A stretch of DNA of 64,000 nucleotides, taken from Meandrina meandrites. Its lineage: Eukaryota; Cnidaria; Anthozoa; Scleractinia; Meandrinidae. The stretch lies in assembly GCA_963693305.1 (NCBI GenBank), contig OY855903.1, positions 54,873,150 to 54,937,149 of the forward strand, in the 5' to 3' direction. The translations under genes were made by a program, and so were the position numbers. This document shows positions 52,679-61,589 of this stretch, piece after piece. Numbering within the stretch: position 1 is the stretch's first letter; the number at the start of each line of letters is the position of its first letter. The notes under the pieces are model-generated. The model ran no database searches. It was not told where the DNA came from and saw only the letters and a program-made list of their open reading frames with translations.

Positions 52679-53311
52679 ATGAAAATTCCCAATTACGACC
52701 CCAGTTTGACTACAAAAAGTAATTACAAACAAGGCCACCCTTGTATGCCAGCAGATACCTTTCGGATGCTTATTTGCGGGCCAAGCAACTCTGGTAAGAC
52801 AAATATTCTCATGCATATGCTTTACAGGCTGTTGGTCTACGACAAAATTTACCTTTGCGCTAAGAACCTGCATCAAGACAAGTACCAATATATGATTGAT
52901 GATTTCGACACAAGAGTCAATCCTGTGGCTGAGTATAATGTTATTGAAGGCACTAACGATGTTATTCCTTTGGAAACGCTGTCCACTGACAATCAAAAGA
53001 TTGTAATTTTCGATGACATGGTTTGTGAAAGCAACCAAAACGACATTATCGATTATTTTATCAACGGTCGCCACCGCAATTGCAGCGTCATTTATCTTTC
53101 TCAAAGCTATTTTAAGGTCCCCAAAAACATCCGAGATAATTGTAGCCACTTTTGTGTTTTCGACTTTCTTCCCAGAGAAAATAACCGTATTGCTGATGAA
53201 TTGGGAATTGACAGAGCGCTGCTTGAAAGGGCTACCGATGCTAAATATTCTTTTTTATACTACGACAAACCAAAAAAAACCACACTCAAAAATTTTGACG
53301 AAAATATATAG
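52679..53311 (+). CDS. FtsK/HerA-type DNA-packaging ATPase
   Basis: 210 codons from ATG 52679. Walker A G-P-S-N-S-G-K-T (34-41), Walker B I-V-I-F-D-D-M (108-114), sensor L-S-Q-S-Y-F (140-145), arginine-bearing F-D-F-L-P-R. This is the A32-like packaging ATPase shared by Polintons, virophages and large DNA viruses; it pumps the genome into the capsid. It ends 2 nt before the collagen-like gene, whose TATATA (53305-53310) overlaps the last codons of the ATPase. Confidence 0.93.
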   Translation: MKIPNYDPSLTTKSNYKQGHPCMPADTFRMLICGPSNSGKTNILMHMLYRLLVYDKIYLCAKNLHQDKYQYMIDDFDTRVNPVAEYNVIEGTNDVIPLETLSTDNQKIVIFDDMVCESNQNDIIDYFINGRHRNCSVIYLSQSYFKVPKNIRDNCSHFCVFDFLPRENNRIADELGIDRALLERATDAKYSFLYYDKPKKTTLKNFDENI

Positions 53312-53313
53312 AG

Positions 53314-54900
53314 ATGGGGTTTCTTAACGGTGCGACGGGTGCAACTCAAACACATGAAGAGTCTACTTCAATCCGAGGGGAAGCCGGCCCTGCTGGTCCA
53401 ACTGGCGCAACTGGAGCGCGTGGTCCTAAAGGTGAAAAAGGTGATAAGGGAAATACTGGCCCACAAGGTCCTAAAGGAGATAAAGGCGATGCTGGAGAAA
53501 AAGGATTAAAAGGTGATACGGGCTCACAAGGACCGACCGGACCTGCTGGCCCTGCGGGAGCAACGGGACCTGCGGGACCAACTGGAGCTACAGGACCCGC
53601 GGGGCCTACTGGAGCAACTGGACCTGCGGGTTCAAAGGGCGCTATGGGGGATAAAGGAGAAAAAGGTGAAAAGGGTGATAGTGGAGATGTATCAACCGTT
53701 AATATTACTGGAGATATTCTCATGAAGGATCATGCGATAAAGCAACTTGCGAATCCTACGGGTGATCAGGATGCTGTAAATCTTGGTTCGATGAAAAAAT
53801 ATGTGGGCTCAAATTCTATTTCAGCAGGACACTCACATAAAAAGAATGCCTTAGCCTATTTGGAGCGAGGGTCGGGCGTGACAGCTGTAAACAATGTTAC
53901 TTCTGTTACGTTAGAAGACTTTACATCCAACCTTCACAGTGTGAATAAAAAAGCTTATACTTTCAATCTCGTAAGAACTGGTGTCAATTCTTTCAACTCA
54001 CGCTTAAAGCTAAATAAAAAACCTCTGCCCGAAGGAGAGTACACTATATGTGTCGAGTTCTTTATCCCGAAAGTTGATACTAATTGGTTTATAAGTGCTT
54101 CAACCCCTAACCCGGTTGATACTCTTAATTACCATACCAAGCACTTCAACAGTCACAGCCCGAAATATTCACGCACCATTATTCACACGCGCAAATATAA
54201 AGACAATGATAACACAATCTATCTTGATATTTCAAATTCGGGTTATGATGGCTCTTCGCCACTTGAAAAGGCTGCTTTGATTATTTATGGGGTAAAAGGT
54301 TATCAAACAGATGTAGACGGAACTGTTTACGATCAGGCTTTCGTTATCGATGACGGCGATTTTACTCTACAAACAGATTTAGATATGAACGGCTTTTCGT
54401 TGAAAAATTATGATCGAGGGTACACAATAGACAACGATACAATCAGGTTACAAAAAGATTTAGATCTAAGTGGTTATGCCGTAAAAAATTTGCAACCTAG
54501 AATAGTAATAACTGGAGAATGGATCTACAATGAAAATAAAGGAGGTGATAGAACTTTTGTTAAATTCGGTAATAACATTCGTGTAATGGCGCCATTTCCT
54601 TGCATAATTGAGGGTGTCGCGGCTTTAATTATAGAACTAAAGGGAGCCTCTCGAACTTATGAAAGAATAGGTTTTGCTTTTAGATTACCCGGCAGTTTAA
54701 TGACTGACACTCCACGTAAAAGCACGCGTAATGCTGATGGTTTAAAATATCAATATGTGGAGCTTGGTAGAGAATTAAATCCGGGAAACTATTTTGCGGT
54801 TTATTTAACTAATCCCGACCGCCCAAAATCACCCCCAGTTAATATAAAACGTGTATTAGTAAGTTTAATTTTAAAAGACGATTTTTCTTTTAGGCAGTAA
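53314..54900 (+). CDS. collagen-like fibre protein with tail-fibre-like repeats, 528 aa
   Basis: ATG 53314, TATATA 3 nt upstream. After 21 residues come 35 uninterrupted G-x-y triplets (22-126), rich in G-P-A, G-A-T and G-E-K, so a triple helix of about 30 nm is expected. Then [19 protein letters not shown] and D-A-V-N, a motif of phage tail-fibre proteins; two more D-(L/M)-x-G-x-(S/A)-(L/V)-K-N repeats occur in the last third (about residues 352-412). The C-terminal 110 residues look like a beta-rich head. Likely a homotrimeric surface fibre for host attachment; inference. It lies beside the packaging ATPase, not among the minus-strand capsid genes. Confidence 0.88.
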   Translation: MGFLNGATGATQTHEESTSIRGEAGPAGPTGATGARGPKGEKGDKGNTGPQGPKGDKGDAGEKGLKGDTGSQGPTGPAGPAGATGPAGPTGATGPAGPTGATGPAGSKGAMGDKGEKGEKGDSGDVSTVNITGDILMKDHAIKQLANPTGDQDAVNLGSMKKYVGSNSISAGHSHKKNALAYLERGSGVTAVNNVTSVTLEDFTSNLHSVNKKAYTFNLVRTGVNSFNSRLKLNKKPLPEGEYTICVEFFIPKVDTNWFISASTPNPVDTLNYHTKHFNSHSPKYSRTIIHTRKYKDNDNTIYLDISNSGYDGSSPLEKAALIIYGVKGYQTDVDGTVYDQAFVIDDGDFTLQTDLDMNGFSLKNYDRGYTIDNDTIRLQKDLDLSGYAVKNLQPRIVITGEWIYNENKGGDRTFVKFGNNIRVMAPFPCIIEGVAALIIELKGASRTYERIGFAFRLPGSLMTDTPRKSTRNADGLKYQYVELGRELNPGNYFAVYLTNPDRPKSPPVNIKRVLVSLILKDDFSFRQ

Positions 54901-54938
54901 GTTTGCCGACGTGTAACCATGCATGTAGTTTTTCCTGT

Positions 54939-55048
54939 CTCGTGTTATTGGCACGTGTACAGAACGTTCTAGAGACAAGTTTCACGTGTTTTGCCTCGTG
55001 TTATTGGCACGTGACAGAACGTTCTAGAGACAAGTTTCACGTGTTTTG
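54939..55048. repeat. two tandem 55-bp repeats with CACGTG boxes and heat-shock-element matches
   Basis: Copies at 54939-54993 and 54995-55048, identical except for a 1-nt indel and flanks. Each has two CACGTG palindromes (54952, 54983; 55008, 55038) and one AGAACGTTCT palindrome followed by AGAG (54961-54974; 55016-55029), fitting nGAAnnTTCnnGAn. Confidence 0.85.
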
Positions 55049-55175
55049 ATTGACATGCTTGGCGAAGCGTGAAAAGCCCGTTGCTTTATTAGTACAACAC
55101 ACTTAAAATCTATTCAGTTGCTTCATCTTCTAGCGAGTAGACAGTTCTTGTCGTTTGGTTAGAACAAAAAAAAAA

Positions 55176-55355
55176 ATGAACAAGACGCGGTTTAATCTTG
55201 GGAAGCTGTGAGATGCGTTCGTGAATGCTTCAAACGGGAGTGAAGAGGTTAAATCGCTATTCGAAGAGTTGCTAAGATTTACGCTGACTGAAGAACTGTT
55301 GATTCAAAACAATAGAAATGGGTTACGCCGTAACCGAATTTTTAGCATTAATTAG
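55176..55355 (+). pseudogene. small broken frame, in-frame TGA at codon 12
   Basis: ATG 55176 after A11 opens M-N-K-T-R-F-N-L-G-K-L, then TGA (55209-55211), after which the frame stays open and protein-like (S-L-F-E-E-L-L-R-F-T-L-T-E-E-L-L) to TAG 55353-55355. Either a decayed small gene or chance; no known domain. Confidence 0.3.
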
Positions 55356-55447
55356 AATAACAACAAAGATGGGTTACGCCGTAACCGAATTTTTAGCATT
55401 AATTAGACTAACAATAGAAATGGGTTACGCCGTAACCGAATTTTTAT
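55318..55447. repeat. 2.5 tandem 51-bp repeats, each with a GGTTACGCCGTAACC palindrome
   Basis: Units at 55318, 55369 and 55420. The palindrome (7-bp arms, one central base) is at 55321-55335, 55372-55386 and 55423-55437. The regular spacing looks like a binding-site array. A frame reading M-G-Y-A-V-T-E-F three times is a by-product. Confidence 0.85.
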
Positions 55448-55456
55448 TTGGTGTGT

Positions 55457-55541
55457 GTCCCACGCCGTGGGACTTATGCAAATCAGCAGCTTCTATCTTG
55501 TTTCCATTGTTGTGGACCGACACAGCTGTGTCGTGACGTCA
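55457..55541. promoter_or_regulatory. cluster of palindromic transcription-factor-like sites
   Basis: GTCCCACGCCGTGGGAC (55457-55473), the octamer ATGCAAAT (55476-55483), CGACACAGCTGTGTCG (55518-55533) and the CRE consensus TGACGTCA (55534-55541). Together with the repeats upstream this makes a probable control region for the right arm. Confidence 0.55.
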
Positions 55542-55641
55542 TGTTGTAGTTTTATAAAATTTATAATCAACTTGAATAAAATTAATTCATTTTACACTCT
55601 TGTTGTGTTTCTGTCTTACAACCCCTTTGCTTACCTGTTCC

Positions 55642-56106
55642 TTAAAACAGGGAAACCCCCGCTTCGACTAGAAAAATATTAGTTTCCGGTCTTTCTGAGA
55701 AAAGGTCACGCAACGGCTCCGCATGGAAAGATTTCTGGAAACACTCATCATAATCTTCTGCGTCATAATATGGATAGCCGAGATAGTGCCTTTCTCCATT
55801 TCTGTGGCATAGATTACAGAGATCATTCAGTCCGCATCTTCCGTCACATTTATAACAGAACAAGACCCTTACAATTTGTTCATTGTGTTCGCAAAATGGT
55901 GCTATCAGGATTGATTCATTAACTTCATCCCAGCCTAGAGCTTTTCGCTGTCTGAGCTTCATTGAAGTGTGCGCTTTGTTGATTTCTTTTCTGACGTCGT
56001 CCCAGCCGAGCATTTTACGTTGCCAGAGTTTAATTTTTACATACTCCTTGCGGATTTTTTCTCGAAGTTCTTGTGGAAGTGCTTGTATCAGTTCTAATGT
56101 GTCCAT
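55642..56106 (-). CDS. cysteine-rich protein with duplicated N-terminal motif, 154 aa
   Basis: ATG 56106, no TATATA upstream. The start, L-I-Q-A-L-P-Q-E-L-R-E-K-I, is F-box-like. The motif (I/M)-K-L-x-Q-R-K-x-L-G-W-D-(D/E)-V occurs twice (about residues 25-38 and 50-63). A possible zinc-binding cluster follows: C-E-H, F-C-Y-K-C-D-G-R-C-G, C-N-L-C-H-R-N-G. An F-box plus zinc module would suit a ubiquitin-ligase adaptor acting on the host, but this is speculative. It ends at TAG next to the non-coding control block. Confidence 0.7.
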   Translation of the reverse strand: MDTLELIQALPQELREKIRKEYVKIKLWQRKMLGWDDVRKEINKAHTSMKLRQRKALGWDEVNESILIAPFCEHNEQIVRVLFCYKCDGRCGLNDLCNLCHRNGERHYLGYPYYDAEDYDECFQKSFHAEPLRDLFSERPETNIFLVEAGVSLF

Positions 56107-56146
56107 CTCTTCTTGTTACTTATTTACCTGCTGTTAACCTGTTTAT

Positions 56147-56434
56147 TCACTTTGTTTGCGTTTCTTTAAATTGCAGCCCACCGTCTTCGAAAAAAACTTT
56201 ATCTATGAAGCTTATTAGCTGTTTATTGTCTCTGTCCGCTTTGTCCCGCAGGTATTCTGCCCATGCTTCATCCGTGTATGGGATGCATTGGTTTAGGGTC
56301 TTCTTGATTTTCATTCCATCGATATACACATAGGGGTCTTCTTGATATTTTTTTATTTCTTCTTCGAACTTTTTCGCTGCTTCCGCCATTATCTCAGCCA
56401 GTTTTTTATTTAAAAGCTTTTGCATGAGTGACAT
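56147..56434 (-). CDS. small helical protein, 95 aa
   Basis: ATG 56434, no TATATA. Charged helix M-S-L-M-Q-K-L-L-N-K-K-L-A-E-I-M-A-E-A-A-K-K-F-E-E, then D-P-Y-V-Y-I-D-G-M-K-I. Unknown function; right-arm accessory gene. Confidence 0.6.
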   Translation of the reverse strand: MSLMQKLLNKKLAEIMAEAAKKFEEEIKKYQEDPYVYIDGMKIKKTLNQCIPYTDEAWAEYLRDKADRDNKQLISFIDKVFFEDGGLQFKETQTK

Positions 56435-56642
56435 TTACAGCCCGCTGCTTTTGTCCAAATGGTGGCAAAAAAAATACACAGCATAAATATACCTGTGCAA
56501 AATGCTTGTGTCGGTCCACATGCTCGTATGCGCTATCAAAGACCTTTCTTCCCCCTCTTGGGTAAATGATGTCAAACTTATTACGGCTCAAGCTGTGGAA
56601 GCTATTCTTGATGCTTCTGAATATCTTGATAGTAATCATCAT
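56406..56642 (-). CDS. doubtful small frame, 78 aa
   Basis: Open from ATG 56642 on the minus strand and overlapping the next gene by 29 nt. Composition is poor (many H, F and R residues, no motif). The opposite strand carries a frame that reads better (56502-56660), so at most one of them is real. Confidence 0.25.
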   Translation of the reverse strand: MMITIKIFRSIKNSFHSLSRNKFDIIYPRGGRKVFDSAYEHVDRHKHFAQVYLCCVFFLPPFGQKQRAVNVTHAKAFK

Positions 56643-56660
56643 CCTGAATTTGCCCCCTAA
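56502..56660 (+). CDS. candidate small plus-strand gene, 52 aa
   Basis: ATG 56502, preceded by AAATATA 11 nt upstream. Reads M-L-V-S-V-H-M-L, then W-V-N-D-V-K-L-I-T-A-Q-A-V-E-A-I-L-D-A-S-E-Y-L, ending at TAA 56658-56660. Its stop overlaps the stop of the convergent 56657-57061 gene, just as polB and int do. The helical, balanced composition favours it over the antisense frame. Confidence 0.4.
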   Translation: MLVSVHMLVCAIKDLSSPSWVNDVKLITAQAVEAILDASEYLDSNHHPEFAP

Positions 56661-57061
56661 TTCTTCAGAGCTTTCTTTATTATGTACTCCACCTGGTCCT
56701 GGCTAAACTCATTTGCCATTATTCTGCGGTACAGCTGCGGCGTCATGATTGGTGTTTCGTAAACCGGCTCTCCTGATCCCGTCAAATCGTACTCTTCCAT
56801 GTCTGTTAAGTTGACTTCTTCTTGTTCTTCTTCCGGTTGTATAAGCGTGTTTTTTAAATCTTGCGGGCTCATTGTTTTCATTGCTGTGAGCAGCTCGTCT
56901 GAAATGTGTATTGGTGGATCTATAACTTGACCCTGCTCCGGTTCTGCGATAAATAATGTATATTGGGTGTGCAGGCAGTTTTGCGGGGTTTTGGTTTTTC
57001 TCCGACTTTGGTTTAGTAATCCTTTTCTTCCTCGTCCCATTTGTTTACTTGACTGCTGCAT
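56657..57061 (-). CDS. unknown right-terminal protein, 134 aa
   Basis: ATG 57061; the frame continues upstream into the TIR only with a non-ATG start, so the ATG is preferred. Basic N-terminus (G-R-G-R-K-G-L-L-N-Q-S-R-R-K), acidic middle (Q-P-E-E-E-Q-E-E), C-terminus M-T-P-Q-L-Y-R-R-I-M-A-N-E-F. No known domain and no TATATA. First gene inside the right end, a typical place for an early or regulatory function. Confidence 0.6.
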   Translation of the reverse strand: MQQSSKQMGRGRKGLLNQSRRKTKTPQNCLHTQYTLFIAEPEQGQVIDPPIHISDELLTAMKTMSPQDLKNTLIQPEEEQEEVNLTDMEEYDLTGSGEPVYETPIMTPQLYRRIMANEFSQDQVEYIIKKALKN

Positions 57062-57086
57062 CCCTCTAAATGCTTGTCCCCCGCCG

Positions 57087-57324
57087 CCGCGGCTCGTTTG
57101 TTTGTTCTTTTCTTCCAAGTAGTAATATCGGAGTCTGACTAAAACTACCGAGCAGCTCCCACATAATTTTACCTCTTTCCGTGTGTACTACTCAGGGACT
57201 TTATCAAGGCACGCGAGCTTTTGTGAGCGTGGTTTGATAAAGTCCCTTAGTAGTACACACGGAAAGAGGTAAAATTATGTGGGTGCGCCCGAGGTGGTTT
57301 TAGTCAGACTCCGATATTACTACT
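57087..57324. repeat. right TIR of the Polinton with 207-bp palindrome
   Basis: 57118-57324 is, base for base as far as I can read, the reverse complement of 39842-40048, and is itself palindromic. The TIR extends inward to 57087 (ccgcggctcgtttg). Confidence 0.9.
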
Positions 57325-58323
57325 ATTGTTGACAGCTGCCAAATTCTCCTTTTAAATTCACGCATAAGTTAATTTTGGAATTAACAATCATTTCAGGATC
57401 GATGACAGACTACCTGTAAATTAAGTAAATTATTAATGTATATGTAATACGCAACAATGCTATATACACAAAAGCGGTGTATTTTTGCACTTAGTAGTGG
57501 AAATAAAATCGTAGAAAAAAGTTGTTCTTCAGTGAAAATAACACCAGGAGCACATAACAAGACTTCCACTTCCAACTCTGCCAGCGTTCAAAGTATCTGT
57601 GGCCCGGGTGGACTTGCATTGGTAACTTTTGTTTGTTTGTTTGTTCATTTCTGAACGTGTCCGAAAGAATCAACGAATCAAATGACCGAAACAAAAAGGT
57701 TCGTCGGTTATCTGACTAGTGAGAAGTATTTATTCAAATTTTAAACCGTTGTCATTCCAAGAAATGTCATGTCTTCTGCTAGCGCTAGAGGTCTTGGGTG
57801 AATGACCAGCGTTAATTCATGACGATTTTCGTTACACACTCATTGGCAATATCCCCGTACATATAATGGCGAACATTATATTTAAGTAAACAATTTTCGC
57901 AATATACACAATAATCAACTGCATAGCGAGTGTTGTCAGGAGAAGCCGAAGGCTTAGAAGAATAGCACTTACCGAGACCTTGGTTATTTTATTGTATATA
58001 TCATGAAAACCTCGTTCAGTGAATGTTTTATTATACATTTTTGCAAAGAAATCTAAAAACATTCAGTCGTGAATGAAGTTCGTAGTTTTTTTCGTTTTTA
58101 CCATGTCTCAGTTATTCGCTTTTCCTGTATTTCGTGGTAGGAATGCAATAATCCAGAAACTCAAAGAAATTCGTTTTCTTACGATTTGCTTCACTCAGTT
58201 GAAAGCAGCAATATTACACCTTGGAGGTGATCCAAAATTTACATTAAAAAAACACAGACTAAACTGCATTTCCTTTTTTCATACCAATTTTCATTATCAA
58301 CTTTAAAATGTCATATTTTTCAG
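57325..58323. other. flank between the Polinton and copy C
   Basis: Begins with ATTGT, the right target-site duplication. No gene seen. A pyrimidine-rich acceptor (tcatatttttcag) at 58311-58323 precedes the first coding exon of copy C. Confidence 0.5.
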
Positions 58324-58334
58324 AGAAAGAACCC

Positions 58335-61053
58335 ATGGCATTATCTTACTTCATTGCAATGAAACATTTCTTGGCCTTATTAACGTTTATTATGCTTACG
58401 AGAGAAACTACCAGCAGCCAGTGTTTGACAGAGCATAATATACCTGGAATGGCTTTAAAAGGTCACACTTTTAAACAGTCTGTGGTGAAAGCCCCGTATG
58501 TCTGCGACTTCAAATGTGAACAACACGTCAGATGCCAGAGCTTTAATTACGTCATTCAGGACAACGTCTGTGAGCTGAACAATCAAACGAAAGAAGAGAA
58601 ACCGGAGTACTTTGTTCGAGATCCTGAACGGTTTTACATAAAGCGTCTATCCACAGTACCCAGGAAGGGTAGGTGCTGTAAAGGGACACTGTCACGAGTA
58701 AAACTTCAAAAATTCAACAGCGCCAAAACATGTTTACACCATTGGAAACCTTTTAACAGTGGTCCAGGTTTTCTTAAAATTACTATACCAGTGTACTGAA
58801 GCTAAATATAGAGTGATTTAACTGTGATGCCATCGGAAACTTTTGATCTCAACTTGAAAAAGTCAGCCTGACTTTTTCAAGTTCTGTCCTTGTGGTTTGG
58901 AAAAATTGATGAAAACTATTTACGGTCACCCTCTTCTTTAAACAATCTGCTAGATATCTTTCCTTTACGTTCTAGGAGCATTTCCTGCATGGTTGAAAGT
59001 ACTTAGTCGTAATTTTGGTGCCGTTTTTACCAAAAAAGCCAAAAAATGTCCGTGACAGTGTCCCTTTAAGTTTTTTTTTCGTCAGTACCCATGAAGAGTA
59101 TGTGTTGTACGTTTGTATTAAATTTGTACCAGTTTGCCAAAAATAAACACTATTACAATGGAAATGAAGAAGAAAAACGGCAGCATTTTTTCGAAATAGA
59201 GAACGGTTCCTGCATAAAGCCGCGTCTATCCGAAAGGTAGTTCAGTAGGTGATAGTTCGAAATCGAGGCTGACCGAACTGATCTTCATTTGTCTTTTATT
59301 CTAATCGCTTTCCGTGGAAAAAGAACAAGATTTACTTTTCATTTGTGAAAAAATTTCACTCGTACAAATAAAAAATAAAAATAAAAATCATCAAGATAGT
59401 TAAATTTGGGAGTTTGTTAACCAAAATACGTGGATGTTTTTGCCTCGCAGACTATGCTTTCCAATTGCTAAACAATGAAAGTTACGATTTTGTTCACGTG
59501 GGAGGATTGCCAAATCTGACGCAATTCACACTGTGTTTCTGGATGCAGTCCGACGACACTAAGAACAAAGGATGTCCAATCAGCTATGCCTTACAAGAGG
59601 AAGACAATGAACTGATTATTTATAACTACAAAGCATTTCAAATTGGGATTGGCGGCCGTTTAAAGTAAGTACAGAAAACAACTGCACTACTGTTAGGATA
59701 AAATATGTATGAATATAATATAATGCAAATATTATTTGCTTTTCAACGTGCTGTTGAAAATTATCTGAACTAAAGTACAAAGTCTTTCTCCACTCTGGCA
59801 CGAGATTCATTTAGAGGAGATTCATTTAGAAAATCTGTAAGCGTAATCTGGTTGTGGACACGTGGTGGCTACTAACTAAAGTTAAGACAAAGATAACTTT
59901 AGTAAACAATTTCAGTAATTTAACCTCTATTTATATATATTGATTTGACAAGGTTTCCCATCATGCATCATCTTCTCTGTTCATTCTAACTATAGTTAGG
60001 AAATTTACGCCTTGGAGCACCAAAGCAATGCGAACTAACTATAGTGTTACCCAATCAGGATGCATGGGTTAAACCTTAGCTTACAAACGAACAACCAATG
60101 AGAATGTGGTATTTGACGTTGCGGCTGGCACGTTTACGTGTTGGATGTACATAACTATGCGAAATCAAAAACACCCGTGAACAATAACGAGGTGAGGGAA
60201 AAACACACAGCAACCAAAACTTTACACATTAGGAAAGCCTCACGAATTCTGTTAAGACCTCCAGAAGAGACGAAATGTAACAGTTTTAGTTAGTAGCCAT
60301 TGTTAAGGTATTTTACTATTGTCTTGGAAAACGGTAGAGTCCTTTGGTGCAAAGAATGAACTTAGAGGTATCAGTGTGTTGCATCGTGGTTTTCAATGGT
60401 AGAAAAATGTTATTCCCTCTCTAGTTTAGCAACTCTTCTTCTTTGAATCCAACATGTTATTAAAATTATTTTGGCTTTCACCATATTCTGTCATTGCGAA
60501 TGAAACATACAAACTGCTTTGCATCTCCTAAGGCGATAAAATGTACATGTATTCCGACCAAAAGCTTGCCAACTGTCTGTGCCACTGCAACTCTATAATA
60601 ACGAGTTGAAAGTAGTTTTATGCAGTTTAAACAAGCCTATATAAAAATATTTGCAGGACTACGTCAGTGTCCGCTAATGATGGGAAATGGCATCACATAT
60701 GTACATCTTGGGACAGCACTACAGGCTCATGGGAATTCTACAAAGATGGTGACGTAAAAAAGCAAGGAGCAGGTTTTCAGACTGGTCACGTGATTAAATC
60801 CGGAGGATCATTTCTACTGGGAATGGATCAAGATAACCCCGGAGGTGGCTTCAGAGGTTACCAGTCCTTTAGAGGAATGATCACCAATGTGAATGTATGG
60901 GATCACGTGCTATCGGCAGAAGCGATTGAAAGCTTCTCAAATTCCTGTCTGTCAGGGGAAGGGAACGTAATGAAATGGTCGGATTTCATACATGGTCGTA
61001 AAGGAAATACAAAGTTTGTTATTCCGTCTCCCTGTAAGCCCCTAAGTGGATAG
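58335..61053 (+). CDS. secreted PAN/Apple-pentraxin protein, copy C
   Basis: Exons 58335-58668, 59451-59664 (214 nt) and 60657-61053 (397 nt), all GT/AG, phases as in copy B. Two in-frame ATGs (58335, 58359); the second aligns with copy B and gives the cleaner signal peptide. PAN module (C-D-F-K-C, C-Q-S-F-N-Y, C-E-L-N) and pentraxin domain (W-H-H-I-C-T-S-W, Y-K-D-G, G-M-D-Q-D-N-P-G-G, N-V-W-D-H-V, C-L-S-G-E-G-N). Nearly identical to B in exon 1, with more changes in exon 3 around the D-Q-D loop, which in pentraxins lies near the ligand site. Presumed extracellular lectin-like protein. Intron 1 begins 14 nt before a MITE; intron 2 holds a fold-back MITE. Confidence 0.85.
58682..59065. mobile_element. 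TTAA MITE family copy 3, in intron 1 of copy C
   Basis: 384 bp, same ends as 16476-16859; right TTAA at 59066-59069, left flank GTAA (one mismatch). It starts 14 nt after the exon 1 donor, leaving the splice site intact. Copy B has no such insertion. Confidence 0.9.
59158..59225 (+). pseudogene. relic partial PAN exon in intron 1 of copy C
   Basis: Counterpart of 21543-21628, with similar decay (gagaacggttcctgcataaa). Confidence 0.7.
59866..60299. mobile_element. fold-back MITE in intron 2 of copy C
   Basis: 15-bp perfect terminal inverted repeats TGGCTACTAACTAAA and complement; internal (a)actaactatagtta-type motifs. No target-site duplication recognised. Absent from copy B. Confidence 0.7.
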
Positions 61054-61589
61054 CGCTCGAGATTTGACAGTTGCTTTTATTTGCTCCTTTAACTACTGTA
61101 GAAATTACTAGCATGTTACTTTTAAAGCAAGTGGGCGCCCATGCAGGGAAATATCGCTCAAATTTTTAGCAAGAGAAGGTCCGTACCAGATTATTTCTAG
61201 AACGATTCTGACATCGAAATCCACGTCTGTAAAAAGGTTATAATACATCTTAGCGGTGGCTCAATAGTATGAAAATGGCTATTTTTAATAAAAGATTTCG
61301 CAGGCATTTATAAAGCTCCTGTTATAATACTAAATGTAATACTGCTGGAAGTTTCCAATTCAAGTTTACTTGAATTCCTTAAATTCCTACTGAACCACAC
61401 CCATTTTGGAGCTTTCAAAAGGCGGTTTGTGTTGAACCTACTTTTTCTTAAGTGAAGAATGATGCAGAGCTGAAACTTGGCTTGCATTATAGTCAACTAT
61501 AAAGTTATGCAATGAACCACTTTGAGGTGAATAGAGACGATCAGTCCAAATTGAAACAATGCAAGAAGAAAGTGAATAAAATTAGCCTA

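Larger units (their letters stand above)
39842..57324. mobile_element. complete Polinton/Maverick (endogenous adintovirus-like element)
   Basis: 17,483 bp starting AGTAGTAATATCGG and ending with its complement (AG...CT ends, as in other Polintons). ATTGT flanks both sides (39837-39841 and 57325-57329); a sixth base does not match, whereas Polintons usually give 6 bp. TIRs are 248 and 238 bp. It carries the full core set: protein-primed DNA polymerase B, RVE integrase, adenain-like protease, FtsK/HerA-type ATPase, double-jelly-roll major capsid and single-jelly-roll minor capsid, plus about ten accessory genes. Only the protease frame looks disturbed. The element could in principle build virions; this is inference from gene content. 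Confidence 0.95.

Noticed and set aside
53346..53723. Minus-strand 125-codon Pro/Ser-rich frame
   Set aside because: Antisense of the collagen G-x-y repeat; low complexity mirror of the real gene.
55318..55536. 72-codon protein with three M-G-Y-A-V-T-E-F units
   Set aside because: It is the direct translation of the 51-bp palindromic repeats, with no coding support beyond them.
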